Assembly: GCA_002329405.1 (NCBI GenBank)
Contig: DCTE01000073.1
Location: 12,542-28,245 of the forward strand
Source: Ruminococcaceae bacterium UBA1448
GTDB taxonomy: Bacteria; Bacillota; Clostridia; Oscillospirales; Ruminococcaceae
Length of the DNA stretch: 15,704 nucleotides
Direction: 5' to 3'
Numbering within the stretch: the first letter of the stretch is position 1; each line of letters opens with the position of its first letter. Made by a program: the position numbers and the translations under genes. The notes beneath the pieces are model-generated. The model ran no database searches. It had not been told where the DNA came from and saw only the letters and a program-made list of their open reading frames with translations. Below are positions 7,711-13,483 of this stretch, piece after piece.

Positions 7711-8239
7711 TATCGAAAAGGTTTTGCTGACAGAAGAAGATATCCAGAAAAAAGTTAAGGAAATTGGTGCCAGGATTACCCTTGATTATGAGGGGAAGAA
7801 TCTGATGCTGGTCAGTGTCCTTAAAGGCTCGGTGGCGTTCATGGCAGATCTGATGCGGGCGATTGACCTTCCGCTCAAGATTGATTTTATGAGCGTTTCC
7901 AGCTATGGCAGCGGCACCAGTTCAAGTGGGGTAGTCAAGATTAATAAGGATCTTGATATTGACCTGCATGGTGTCGATCTGCTGATTGTCGAGGATATCC
8001 TCGATTCGGGCAGAACGCTGCATTATATCACCAAGATGCTTTCAGACAGAGGAACCGCTTCGATTCGGATTGCCTGCCTGCTGGATAAGCCGGAAAGACG
8101 GGCAGTTCCGCTCAGTGCGGATTATAGCTGTTTTGATATACCGGATAAGTTTGTCGTCGGGTATGGGCTTGATTACGACCAGAAATATCGTAATCTGCCT
8201 TATATTGGCGTGCTGAAACCGGAAGTATATGAATCATAA
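7688..8239 (+). CDS. hpt: Hypoxanthine(-guanine) phosphoribosyltransferase
   Basis: Purine salvage enzyme joining hypoxanthine or guanine to PRPP to form IMP or GMP in the cytoplasm. Its 183 residues are typical. The PRPP-binding signature VEDILDSGRTL lies at 101-111. The flexible-loop region DFMSVSSYGSGTSSSG precedes it, and the C-terminal VGYGLDYDQKYRNLPYIG is characteristic. The start is ambiguous. ATG 7688 overlaps tilS by 23 bases, with GAAAGGA (7669-7675) 12 bases upstream. ATG 7700 (residue 5) would give MIDDIEKVLLTEEDIQ, also plausible. tilS-hpt-ftsH is a classic Bacillota order. Identity is secure; base preference is not visible from sequence. Confidence 0.94.
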   Translation: MSHRMIDDIEKVLLTEEDIQKKVKEIGARITLDYEGKNLMLVSVLKGSVAFMADLMRAIDLPLKIDFMSVSSYGSGTSSSGVVKINKDLDIDLHGVDLLIVEDILDSGRTLHYITKMLSDRGTASIRIACLLDKPERRAVPLSADYSCFDIPDKFVVGYGLDYDQKYRNLPYIGVLKPEVYES

Positions 8240-8273
8240 ATGGCAAAATGCCAAGGAGAAAGGAGTGGTTTGA

Positions 8274-10235
8274 TTGTCGAAAAAGCGCGGGACATCAATT
8301 ATTGTTCTGATTGCCGTAGTGGTTTTTCTGCTGGTTTCATCGTCTTATCTGATGCGTCTGATTACACCCGAAACAAAACAGTACAACTATTCGGAAATCA
8401 TCTATATGTTTGAAGATCAGAAGGTATCTTCTTACGAGCTGGATCTTGGTTCCAGTGAAGTGACGCTCAAGATGGCCGACGGTTCCGCAGATATTGTTTA
8501 CCGGGTTGCGTCGCCTTCTTATTTTCTCGACTCGATTGAACCGTATGTGCAGCAGTACAATGAGGAACATCCCGATGACAGGATGACTTTCAACTGGATT
8601 CAGGCCAGTGACAACAGCTGGCTGTGGAGTCTGGTTCCATACCTGCTGATGATTGTCGCGATGGGTGCCCTGTGGTACTTCATGTTCAAGCAGACCAGCG
8701 GCGGCGGAAAGATGAACCAGTTTGGCAAAGCCAATCTGGTTAAGAATGACGGTAAAAACGCCCGGAAAACAACATTTGCCGATGTTGCGGGAGCTGATGA
8801 AGAGAAGGAAGAGCTCAAGGAGATCGTTGACTTCCTCAAGCATCCCAAAAAGTTTAATGAATTGGGTGCCCGTATTCCCAAAGGCGTCCTGTTGATGGGC
8901 CCTCCCGGTACCGGTAAAACTTTGCTTGCCCGTTCGGTTGCAGGGGAAGCGGGGGTTCCGTTCTTTTCGATCTCCGGTTCGGACTTTGTCGAGATGTTTG
9001 TCGGTGTCGGCGCATCCCGTGTCCGCGACCTGTTTGATCAGGCTAAGAAAAATGCGCCTGCGATCATCTTTATCGACGAGATCGACGCAGTTGGCCGTCA
9101 CAGAGGTGCCGGTCTGGGCGGCGGTCATGACGAACGGGAACAGACTTTGAACCAGCTGCTGGTCGAGATGGACGGTTTCAGCAACAATGAGGGCATTATT
9201 GTCATCGCTGCAACCAACCGCCGCGATATTCTTGACCCGGCACTGCTTCGTCCGGGACGTTTTGACCGTCAGATTGTGGTCAATTACCCCGACGTTAAGG
9301 GCCGTGAAGAGATCCTGAAGGTCCATTCCCGCAACAAACCGCTCGGATTTGATGTCGACCTGTCGGTCATTGCCAAGTCGACTGCCGGATTTACCGGTGC
9401 CGATCTGGAAAACCTGATGAATGAAGCTGCGCTGCTGGCTGCCAGAAAGGGTCATAAAGCGCTGACTCTCCAGGATATCGAGGAGGCGACAATCAAGGTT
9501 GTAGCAGGCCCTGAGAAGCGTTCCAAGGTTATTACCGAGAAGGAGAAGAAGCTGACCGCATACCACGAGGCTGGTCATGCAATCACCACCTATTATTCTC
9601 CCACCCAGGACCCTGTCCATGAGGTTTCGATTATCCCCCGCGGTGCGGCAGGCGGTTATACCATGTCGCTGCCGGAGCATGACAAGAGCTATATGGGCAA
9701 GAAGGAGATGGAGGAAAACATCGTCACCCTTCTGGGCGGACGTGTGGCTGAATCGCTGATTCTGGACGATATTTCGACCGGTGCTTCCAACGATATCGAG
9801 CGCGCGACCAAACTTGCCCGTTCGATGGTCACCCGGTATGGCTTCAGTGAAAAGCTCGGTCCGATTGTCTACGGACAGGATGACGGAGAGATCTTCCTTG
9901 GCCGTGACCTGGGCACCACCCGCAACTATTCCGAAGAGGTAGCCGCCGAGATTGACGGTGAGATCCGCCGGATTATTGGAAATGCGTATGCTTCTGCACG
10001 CACCATCCTTTCGGAGCACATTGATCAGCTGCATATGATTGCACAGTATCTGATTCACAATGAAAAGATCAATGGCAACACCTTTATCCAGCTGATGAAG
10101 GGTGAATTGATTCCAGACACGACCGACGCGATGCCGGCGACGTCTCCCGCAGCCGGAGACGCATCGCTTGCCGACAGCACATCTGTGCCGGAGATGCCGA
10201 CTGTATCTGCAGATGATACCAACGGAAATAAATGA
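8274..10235 (+). CDS. ftsH: ATP-dependent zinc metalloprotease FtsH
   Basis: Membrane-anchored hexameric AAA+ protease that removes misfolded membrane proteins and regulatory proteins. Of its 653 residues, membrane helices occupy about 8-27 and 117-138 and enclose a short extracytoplasmic domain. The AAA module has Walker A GPPGTGKT (209-216), Walker B FIDEID (D268, E269, D271), and the second region of homology with RRDILDPALLRPGRFDR. The M41 peptidase has HEAGH (431-435) and the third zinc ligand in GASNDIERAT. The TTG start at 8274 is forced: an in-frame TGA lies immediately upstream, and AAAGGAG ends at 8265, 8 bases away. The last 45 or so residues are Ala/Ser/Thr/Asp-rich and probably disordered, as in many Clostridia. 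It is the last gene of the cluster. Confidence 0.97.
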   Translation: MSKKRGTSIIVLIAVVVFLLVSSSYLMRLITPETKQYNYSEIIYMFEDQKVSSYELDLGSSEVTLKMADGSADIVYRVASPSYFLDSIEPYVQQYNEEHPDDRMTFNWIQASDNSWLWSLVPYLLMIVAMGALWYFMFKQTSGGGKMNQFGKANLVKNDGKNARKTTFADVAGADEEKEELKEIVDFLKHPKKFNELGARIPKGVLLMGPPGTGKTLLARSVAGEAGVPFFSISGSDFVEMFVGVGASRVRDLFDQAKKNAPAIIFIDEIDAVGRHRGAGLGGGHDEREQTLNQLLVEMDGFSNNEGIIVIAATNRRDILDPALLRPGRFDRQIVVNYPDVKGREEILKVHSRNKPLGFDVDLSVIAKSTAGFTGADLENLMNEAALLAARKGHKALTLQDIEEATIKVVAGPEKRSKVITEKEKKLTAYHEAGHAITTYYSPTQDPVHEVSIIPRGAAGGYTMSLPEHDKSYMGKKEMEENIVTLLGGRVAESLILDDISTGASNDIERATKLARSMVTRYGFSEKLGPIVYGQDDGEIFLGRDLGTTRNYSEEVAAEIDGEIRRIIGNAYASARTILSEHIDQLHMIAQYLIHNEKINGNTFIQLMKGELIPDTTDAMPATSPAAGDASLADSTSVPEMPTVSADDTNGNK

Positions 10236-10247
10236 CAGATTTTTACA

Positions 10248-10289
10248 GCGAAAAAGCCGCGGCCTGATTAAGGTCCGCGGCTTTTTCGC
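10248..10289. terminator. Bidirectional terminator between ftsH and the amidase gene
   Basis: GCGAAAAAGCCGCGG (10248-10262) and CCGCGGCTTTTTCGC (10275-10289) form a perfect 15-bp stem. Inside it a CC/GG step with one bulged T continues the helix. The A-run on one side and T-run on the other let it work in both directions, 12 bp after the ftsH stop and 10 bp beyond the leftward gene's stop. Confidence 0.93.
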
Positions 10290-10299
10290 GTATACAGTC

Positions 10300-11016
10300 T
10301 TATCCCACAGCAGGAGGCTCCTGGTAGCTCTCTGCGGGGGTTGTAGACGATTGCTGCTGTTGTGAGGTAATTTCCTCATTGGATGCCTCAGACTGCTCTG
10401 ATGGGGCCTGTGGTTGGGGAGAGGAGGTATTTTCACTATCGGATGATGTGCGCTGATCGGTACCTGCCGACAGATATCGGACTCCGTCAATATGCAGGGC
10501 CCGGATCATATAATATGAGTAGGTTGAAATTGGGCGGAAAGCTGAATCCCGGTCATGTGCTGCGATGATGATGCTGTCCGGGTCGGGGTTTTCGCTCAGC
10601 AGGTCGGTCACCAGTACGGTATGTCCAAAGTTATCCGGGTCCTTGATCGCCATTTGGATGACATCCCCAGGCCGTACCTGCCCCAGTTCCACTTCATGGC
10701 CATAAGGGCCCGGTCCTTTGTTGGTGGTAAAAAAATCCCAGAAATAGGGGACGCCCGTCCAGGATGGAGAGCGGTTGTTCAGTGAGATGTAATACCAGCC
10801 GTAAGTTGGGGTATAATTCATAACACCGGCTGCATAAAAGATTGCCTGGGAGACAAAGTTGGTGCAGTCGCCTCCCAGCTGGTCAAAAGAATAGTAGTTG
10901 GGATTGCGGCGGTAGGCCCAGTAATTTGCATATTGGACAGCCTGTTCCCGGTAATAGGGTGCCCGTATCAGTTCATAGGTGGGATAGAGTGCGGCGGGGG
11001 CAGTTTCGTTTGGCAT
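10300..11016 (-). CDS. Putative amidase-domain (Amidase_6) protein with polar C-terminal tail
   Basis: A 238-residue protein whose first 180 residues match the 'putative amidase domain' family of Firmicutes, predicted papain/NlpC-like cysteine hydrolases often associated with cell wall or spores. The signature YWAYRRNPNYYSFDQL is followed by GGDCTNFVSQ, where C51 is the likely nucleophile. GHTVLVTD (H132) is the likely catalytic histidine, and a further His lies in AAHDRDS (H154). The exact substrate of this family is not established. There is no signal peptide or membrane segment, so localisation is unclear. Residues about 184-238 are Ser/Gln/Glu/Pro-rich and probably disordered. ATG (complement of 11014-11016) has AGAAAGGAG on the minus strand (11024-11032), 7 bases upstream. 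It is transcribed opposite to everything around it, as a single gene ending at the shared terminator. Confidence 0.82.
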   Translation of the reverse strand: MPNETAPAALYPTYELIRAPYYREQAVQYANYWAYRRNPNYYSFDQLGGDCTNFVSQAIFYAAGVMNYTPTYGWYYISLNNRSPSWTGVPYFWDFFTTNKGPGPYGHEVELGQVRPGDVIQMAIKDPDNFGHTVLVTDLLSENPDPDSIIIAAHDRDSAFRPISTYSYYMIRALHIDGVRYLSAGTDQRTSSDSENTSSPQPQAPSEQSEASNEEITSQQQQSSTTPAESYQEPPAVG

Positions 11017-11085
11017 AGGAGAACTCCTTTCTGAATGGACTTACTGTCAGTTTATGCAGCTAAGTGAAGGAATGTGCGGAGAATG

Positions 11086-11117
11086 CCCAATTTTACAAAT
11101 GAATGGTTGCAATTGGG
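11086..11117. repeat. Inverted repeat in the divergent amidase/gtrA intergenic region
   Basis: CCCAATT (11086-11092) and AATTGGG (11111-11117) are a perfect 7-bp dyad with an 18-base spacer. The right arm overlaps the gtrA -35 element (11107-11112). This position fits an operator for one or both divergent genes, but no regulator is assigned. Confidence 0.45.
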
Positions 11118-11135
11118 ACGCGGGTATGATACGAT
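11107..11135 (+). promoter_or_regulatory. Promoter of the gtrA-NUDIX operon
   Basis: TTGCAA (11107-11112), 17 bases, TACGAT (11130-11135), with TG one base before the -10 (extended -10). It closely resembles the promoter at 12980-13008. The expected start near 11142 leaves a leader of about 55 nt. Confidence 0.7.
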
Positions 11136-11195
11136 AAAAGAAAAACGTTTCATCGCAGATGCCCGGCCTGCGCCGAAAGGAGAAAATACTGCACA

Positions 11196-11612
11196 ATGGA
11201 AACACTTAAAACGCTTTATCAGCGTTATCGGGAGATTATCAATTATCTTTTCTTTGGTGTATTAACGACAGTTGTCAATTATGTCACCTATCTGGCTCTG
11301 GCACCTTTTTTTGTATTGACAACTGTTCCGACTGTAACTGCGTGGATTTTATCTGTATTGTTTGCTTATCTGACAAATCGTAAATATGTATTCTGTTCTC
11401 ATTCGACCGGACGGGAGGCATTGAAAGAAGCGGGCGGTTTTGTCACGGCGCGGATAATGTCCGGGATACTGGACGTGGCGATTATGTGGATATTCGTCGA
11501 CTGTATTGGGTTTAATGATCTGGTAATCAAGCTGCTGTCCAATGTGGTGGTTGTAGTGTTCAATTATGTTGCCAGCAAGCTGGTTGTGTTTGGCAAAAAG
11601 AATAGCAGATGA
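11196..11612 (+). CDS. GtrA-family membrane protein
   Basis: Small integral membrane protein of the GtrA family. Members are thought to help move lipid-linked sugars, or to assist glycosyltransferases in cell-wall or surface polysaccharide decoration. Its 138 residues hold four hydrophobic helices at about 14-34, 44-62, 81-101 and 108-130, the usual family topology. The basic motif FAYLTNRKYVF follows helix 2, and FNYVASKLVVF lies near the end. AAAGGAGA (11176-11183) lies 12 bases before ATG 11196, a long but acceptable spacing. It shares its transcript with the NUDIX gene, which starts 17 bases after its stop. No glycosyltransferase neighbour is present, so the sugar substrate cannot be guessed. 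Confidence 0.88.
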   Translation: METLKTLYQRYREIINYLFFGVLTTVVNYVTYLALAPFFVLTTVPTVTAWILSVLFAYLTNRKYVFCSHSTGREALKEAGGFVTARIMSGILDVAIMWIFVDCIGFNDLVIKLLSNVVVVVFNYVASKLVVFGKKNSR

Positions 11613-11618
11613 AAGGTT

Positions 11619-11622
11619 GGAG
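11619..11622 (+). promoter_or_regulatory. Ribosome binding site deciding the NUDIX start
   Basis: GGAG lies 7 bases before ATG 11630. The earlier in-frame ATG at 11609, which overlaps the gtrA stop as ATGA, has no Shine-Dalgarno sequence in front of it. This favours the shorter protein. Confidence 0.65.
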
Positions 11623-11629
11623 ACTGGAC

Positions 11630-12211
11630 ATGACAGAAAAAGATATGCGGGAAGAACGGATTTCAGGTGAGGAGATCTTTGAGGGCAGGGTTGTACACCT
11701 TGTGCGGGATACTGTCCGGCTGCCAGATGGACAGACAGCGACCCGGGAAGTTATTCTTCACCCGGGCGGAGTGGGTATTCTGCCGCTGATGGAGGATGGG
11801 ACCGTGCTGATGGTGCAGCAGTTCCGATATCCAGGCCATTCGGTTTTGACGGAAATTCCTGCCGGGAAGCTGGAATATGGTGAGGACCCGCTTACCTGCG
11901 GAAAACGGGAGTTGAGCGAAGAGGTTGGCGCGACAGCTGCTAACTGGGTCTTTTTGGGGAATATTTATCCGACGCCGGCGTATGACAGCGAGATCATCCG
12001 TATCTATCTTGCGACCGGCCTGTCTTTTGGTAAACAGCATCTGGATGATGGAGAATTTCTCAATGTTATTCGGATTCCGCTTGCAGAACTGGTAGACCAG
12101 GTGATGGACGGAAAGATCTTTGATGCCAAAACCCAGATTGCGATTCTCAAGACCGCACGGCTGCTGGAAAAAGGAATGCTGTCGCCTGATGAAGGGGAAA
12201 TAGAGGAATAA
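11630..12211 (+). CDS. NUDIX hydrolase, probable ADP-ribose pyrophosphatase
   Basis: Mg-dependent hydrolase probably cleaving ADP-ribose to AMP and ribose 5-phosphate (NudF/YqkG-like), clearing a toxic NAD-derived metabolite. From ATG 11630 it has 193 residues, close to the family norm (about 180-210). The NUDIX box is complete: G79, E85, R93, E94, E97, E98 and G100. The upstream MVQQFRYP and EIPAGKLE and the downstream YPTPAYDSEIIRIYLA are typical of ADP-ribose pyrophosphatases. An in-frame ATG at 11609 would add MKGWRLD and overlap gtrA by 4 bases, but the ribosome binding site favours 11630. Activity on another nucleoside diphosphate derivative is possible. No clear T-run terminator follows, and the next gene has its own strong promoter. 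Confidence 0.9.
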   Translation: MTEKDMREERISGEEIFEGRVVHLVRDTVRLPDGQTATREVILHPGGVGILPLMEDGTVLMVQQFRYPGHSVLTEIPAGKLEYGEDPLTCGKRELSEEVGATAANWVFLGNIYPTPAYDSEIIRIYLATGLSFGKQHLDDGEFLNVIRIPLAELVDQVMDGKIFDAKTQIAILKTARLLEKGMLSPDEGEIEE

Positions 12212-12240
12212 CATATATTTTGTTGATGATTTTGATATCA

Positions 12241-12250
12241 TTGTGCACAA
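12241..12250. repeat. Perfect palindrome upstream of the flavodoxin-like gene
   Basis: TTGTGCACAA is a perfect 10-bp palindrome directly following TGATATCA (12233-12240), itself palindromic. It lies about 60 bases upstream of the -35 at 12310 in an AT-rich spacer. It could be a regulator site; it does not match a full Rex-type 18-bp operator. Confidence 0.35.
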
Positions 12251-12280
12251 AATACATGGTTTGATTTAATATAGTTTGCT

Positions 12281-12331
12281 CAAATTCATGAAATGTTTAC
12301 AGATTTATTTTGACATTCCTGCAAATTCATG
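12281..12331 (+). repeat. Direct repeat CAAATTCATG around the flavodoxin-like gene promoter
   Basis: CAAATTCATG occurs at 12281-12290 and again at 12322-12331, 41 bases apart (about four helical turns). The second copy lies in the spacer between -35 and -10. The same-face spacing would suit cooperative binding of a regulator, but this is inference. Confidence 0.4.
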
Positions 12332-12338
12332 CTACACT
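12310..12338 (+). promoter_or_regulatory. Strong promoter of the flavodoxin-like gene
   Basis: Perfect TTGACA (12310-12315), 17 bases, TACACT (12333-12338). Start expected near 12345, giving a leader of about 70 nt with a small hairpin CGGTTCTT (12364-12371), GCA, AAGAGCTG (12375-12382). Confidence 0.82.
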
Positions 12339-12414
12339 ATATTTATATGCAGCAAATGTGGAGCGGTTCTTGCAAAGAGCTGTCTCTAAAATCTTCAAAG
12401 GGGTAGTATGACTT

Positions 12415-12861
12415 ATGAAAATGAAGGTTCTGTTCACTCAGAAAAAAGAAGGCAAACTGGAAAATCCTGAGATTATCGGTCAGAGAATTGCCCGTGCTTA
12501 CAAGGTAAAGGGCGATAAGGTTCCTCCCGCATATCCCTGCGAGAGTGAGATTCTGGTTCTCCTTTGCTTTGAAAACTATGGTAAGATCGATTCCAAGCTG
12601 GTCAAGTTCTGCCAGGATCTGTCGACTGCAAGAGCTTCCAACGTTGCAATGATCATCCTGTCCAAGGATGGCACTGCTGGTGCTGGCGAGCTGGATGCAA
12701 TCTTTAAAAAGAATGGTGTTAATGTTGCTGGTACTTGTGGTATCGCTGTTTCGAAAGGCCTGTTTGGTGCCAAGAGAGTAACCGATGCTGACGAGAAGAA
12801 GGCACAGGATTTTGCAGACAAGATGATTTCTTCTCTGTTTGATGCTTCTGCTCTGAACTGA
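12415..12861 (+). CDS. Flavodoxin-like small protein of unknown function
   Basis: 148 residues with no clear named homologue that I recognise. The alternating strands and helices (KVLFTQ, ILVLLCFENYGKID, NVAMIILSKDG, NVAGTCGIAVSKG) suggest a Rossmann/flavodoxin-like fold. The normal FMN phosphate loop (T/S-x-T-G-N-T) is absent at the first strand, so FMN binding is doubtful. Cysteines occur at PCESE, LLCFEN, KFCQD and GTCGI. It is transcribed alone, from a near-consensus promoter to a good terminator. Its four arginines use AGA three times and CGT once and never CGG, which neighbouring genes use heavily. That bias and the strong promoter suggest high expression. AAAGGGG (12397-12403) lies 11 bases before ATG 12415; a second in-frame ATG is at 12421 and an out-of-frame ATG at 12408. 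Flavodoxin-like is a fold-level guess. Confidence 0.7.
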   Translation: MKMKVLFTQKKEGKLENPEIIGQRIARAYKVKGDKVPPAYPCESEILVLLCFENYGKIDSKLVKFCQDLSTARASNVAMIILSKDGTAGAGELDAIFKKNGVNVAGTCGIAVSKGLFGAKRVTDADEKKAQDFADKMISSLFDASALN

Positions 12862-12883
12862 TTCAGAACAAAATATCTGATTC

Positions 12884-12927
12884 AAAAGCCGTGTGGTGAC
12901 GTTTTTTACGGGCCATGCGGCTTTTTT
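12884..12927 (+). terminator. Terminator of the flavodoxin-like gene
   Basis: AAAAGCCGTGTGG (12884-12896) pairs with CCATGCGGCTTTT (12913-12925) over 13 bp including two G-U pairs. A run of six T spans 12922-12927. It starts 22 bases after the stop codon. Confidence 0.92.
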
Positions 12928-12963
12928 GCAGGCAAAATACAAACAAATGTGTGTTTTGCCTGC
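12928..12963 (+). repeat. Strong 14-bp inverted repeat upstream of the rrf2 promoter
   Basis: GCAGGCAAAATACA (12928-12941) and TGTGTTTTGCCTGC (12950-12963) form a 14-bp stem with one G-U pair and an 8-base loop. It abuts the preceding terminator and lies 16 bases before the rrf2 -35. It could be a second, tandem terminator (TTTACATTTT follows) or an operator. The wobble pairs only in the rightward RNA, which favours an RNA role. Confidence 0.7.
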
Positions 12964-12979
12964 TTTACATTTTGTCTGG

Positions 12980-13008
12980 TTGCAGTGAGCCGGGTATTGT
13001 GATACAAT
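12980..13008 (+). promoter_or_regulatory. Promoter of the rrf2-GH127 pair
   Basis: TTGCAG (12980-12985), 17 bases, TACAAT (13003-13008), with TG one base before the -10 (extended -10). Transcription would start near 13015, about 27 bases before the ATG. Confidence 0.75.
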
Positions 13009-13041
13009 AAACATATATGTTGGCACTGGGAGGTAAAAAAT

Positions 13042-13467
13042 ATGGTCATGGTTTCAACGCGCGGACGGTATGCGCTGCGGGTCATGCTGGATCTGGCAGA
13101 ACACGATCATGGGGAATATATTTCCCTGATGGACATTGCATGCCGTCAGGGGATTTCGGAAAAATATCTGGAAAGTATCATTGCCTCTCTCAGCCGCGGC
13201 GGCTGTTTGCGGGCCGTGCGGGGGAGAGGCGGCGGATACCGGCTGGCAAGGCAGCCAGAGGAGTATACAGTCGGTGAGATTCTGCGGCTGACAGAAAATG
13301 CGCTGGCGCCGGTAGCCTGCCTGGAAAATGGCGCGGAGCCATGTGAAAGGGCGGATCAGTGCCGGACGCTGCCGGTCTGGCTGCGGCTTCAGGAACTGAT
13401 CGAAGATTATCTGGATAGTGTGACGCTGGCGGACCTGATGAAACAGCCGGAACAGCAGCAAGACTGA
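13042..13467 (+). CDS. Rrf2-family transcriptional regulator with cysteine triad
   Basis: Winged-helix DNA-binding regulator of the Rrf2 family (IscR, CymR, NsrR). Its 141 residues are typical. The N-terminal helix-turn-helix begins STRGRYALRVMLDLAE, with the recognition part GISEKYLESIIASLSRGG and the wing VRGRGGGYRLAR (59-70). Three cysteines at 93, 101 and 107 (C-x7-C-x5-C) sit where IscR carries its iron-sulphur ligands (92, 98, 104). A cluster, or a redox/metal response, is therefore plausible but unproven. ATG 13042 follows GGGAGGT (13028-13034) with a 7-base spacer. The GH127 gene starts 16 bp after its stop, so the two are probably cotranscribed. Autoregulation is common in the family. 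The target genes cannot be seen here. Confidence 0.9.
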   Translation: MVMVSTRGRYALRVMLDLAEHDHGEYISLMDIACRQGISEKYLESIIASLSRGGCLRAVRGRGGGYRLARQPEEYTVGEILRLTENALAPVACLENGAEPCERADQCRTLPVWLRLQELIEDYLDSVTLADLMKQPEQQQD

Positions 13468-13483
13468 AGAAAGGGATTGCAGT

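Noticed and set aside
8241..8253. Small hairpin TGGCA-AAA-TGCCA before the ftsH ribosome binding site
   Set aside because: Only 5 bp with a 3-base loop, easily due to chance; too weak to list as a feature.
8337..10490. A 717-codon open frame on the minus strand across ftsH
   Set aside because: It is antisense to an unmistakable FtsH, has no recognisable domain, and crosses the bidirectional terminator. It results from codon bias in the real gene.
11074..11265. A 63-codon plus-strand frame in the amidase/gtrA spacer
   Set aside because: It spans the gtrA promoter and runs into gtrA in another frame; there is no ribosome binding site and the product is not protein-like.
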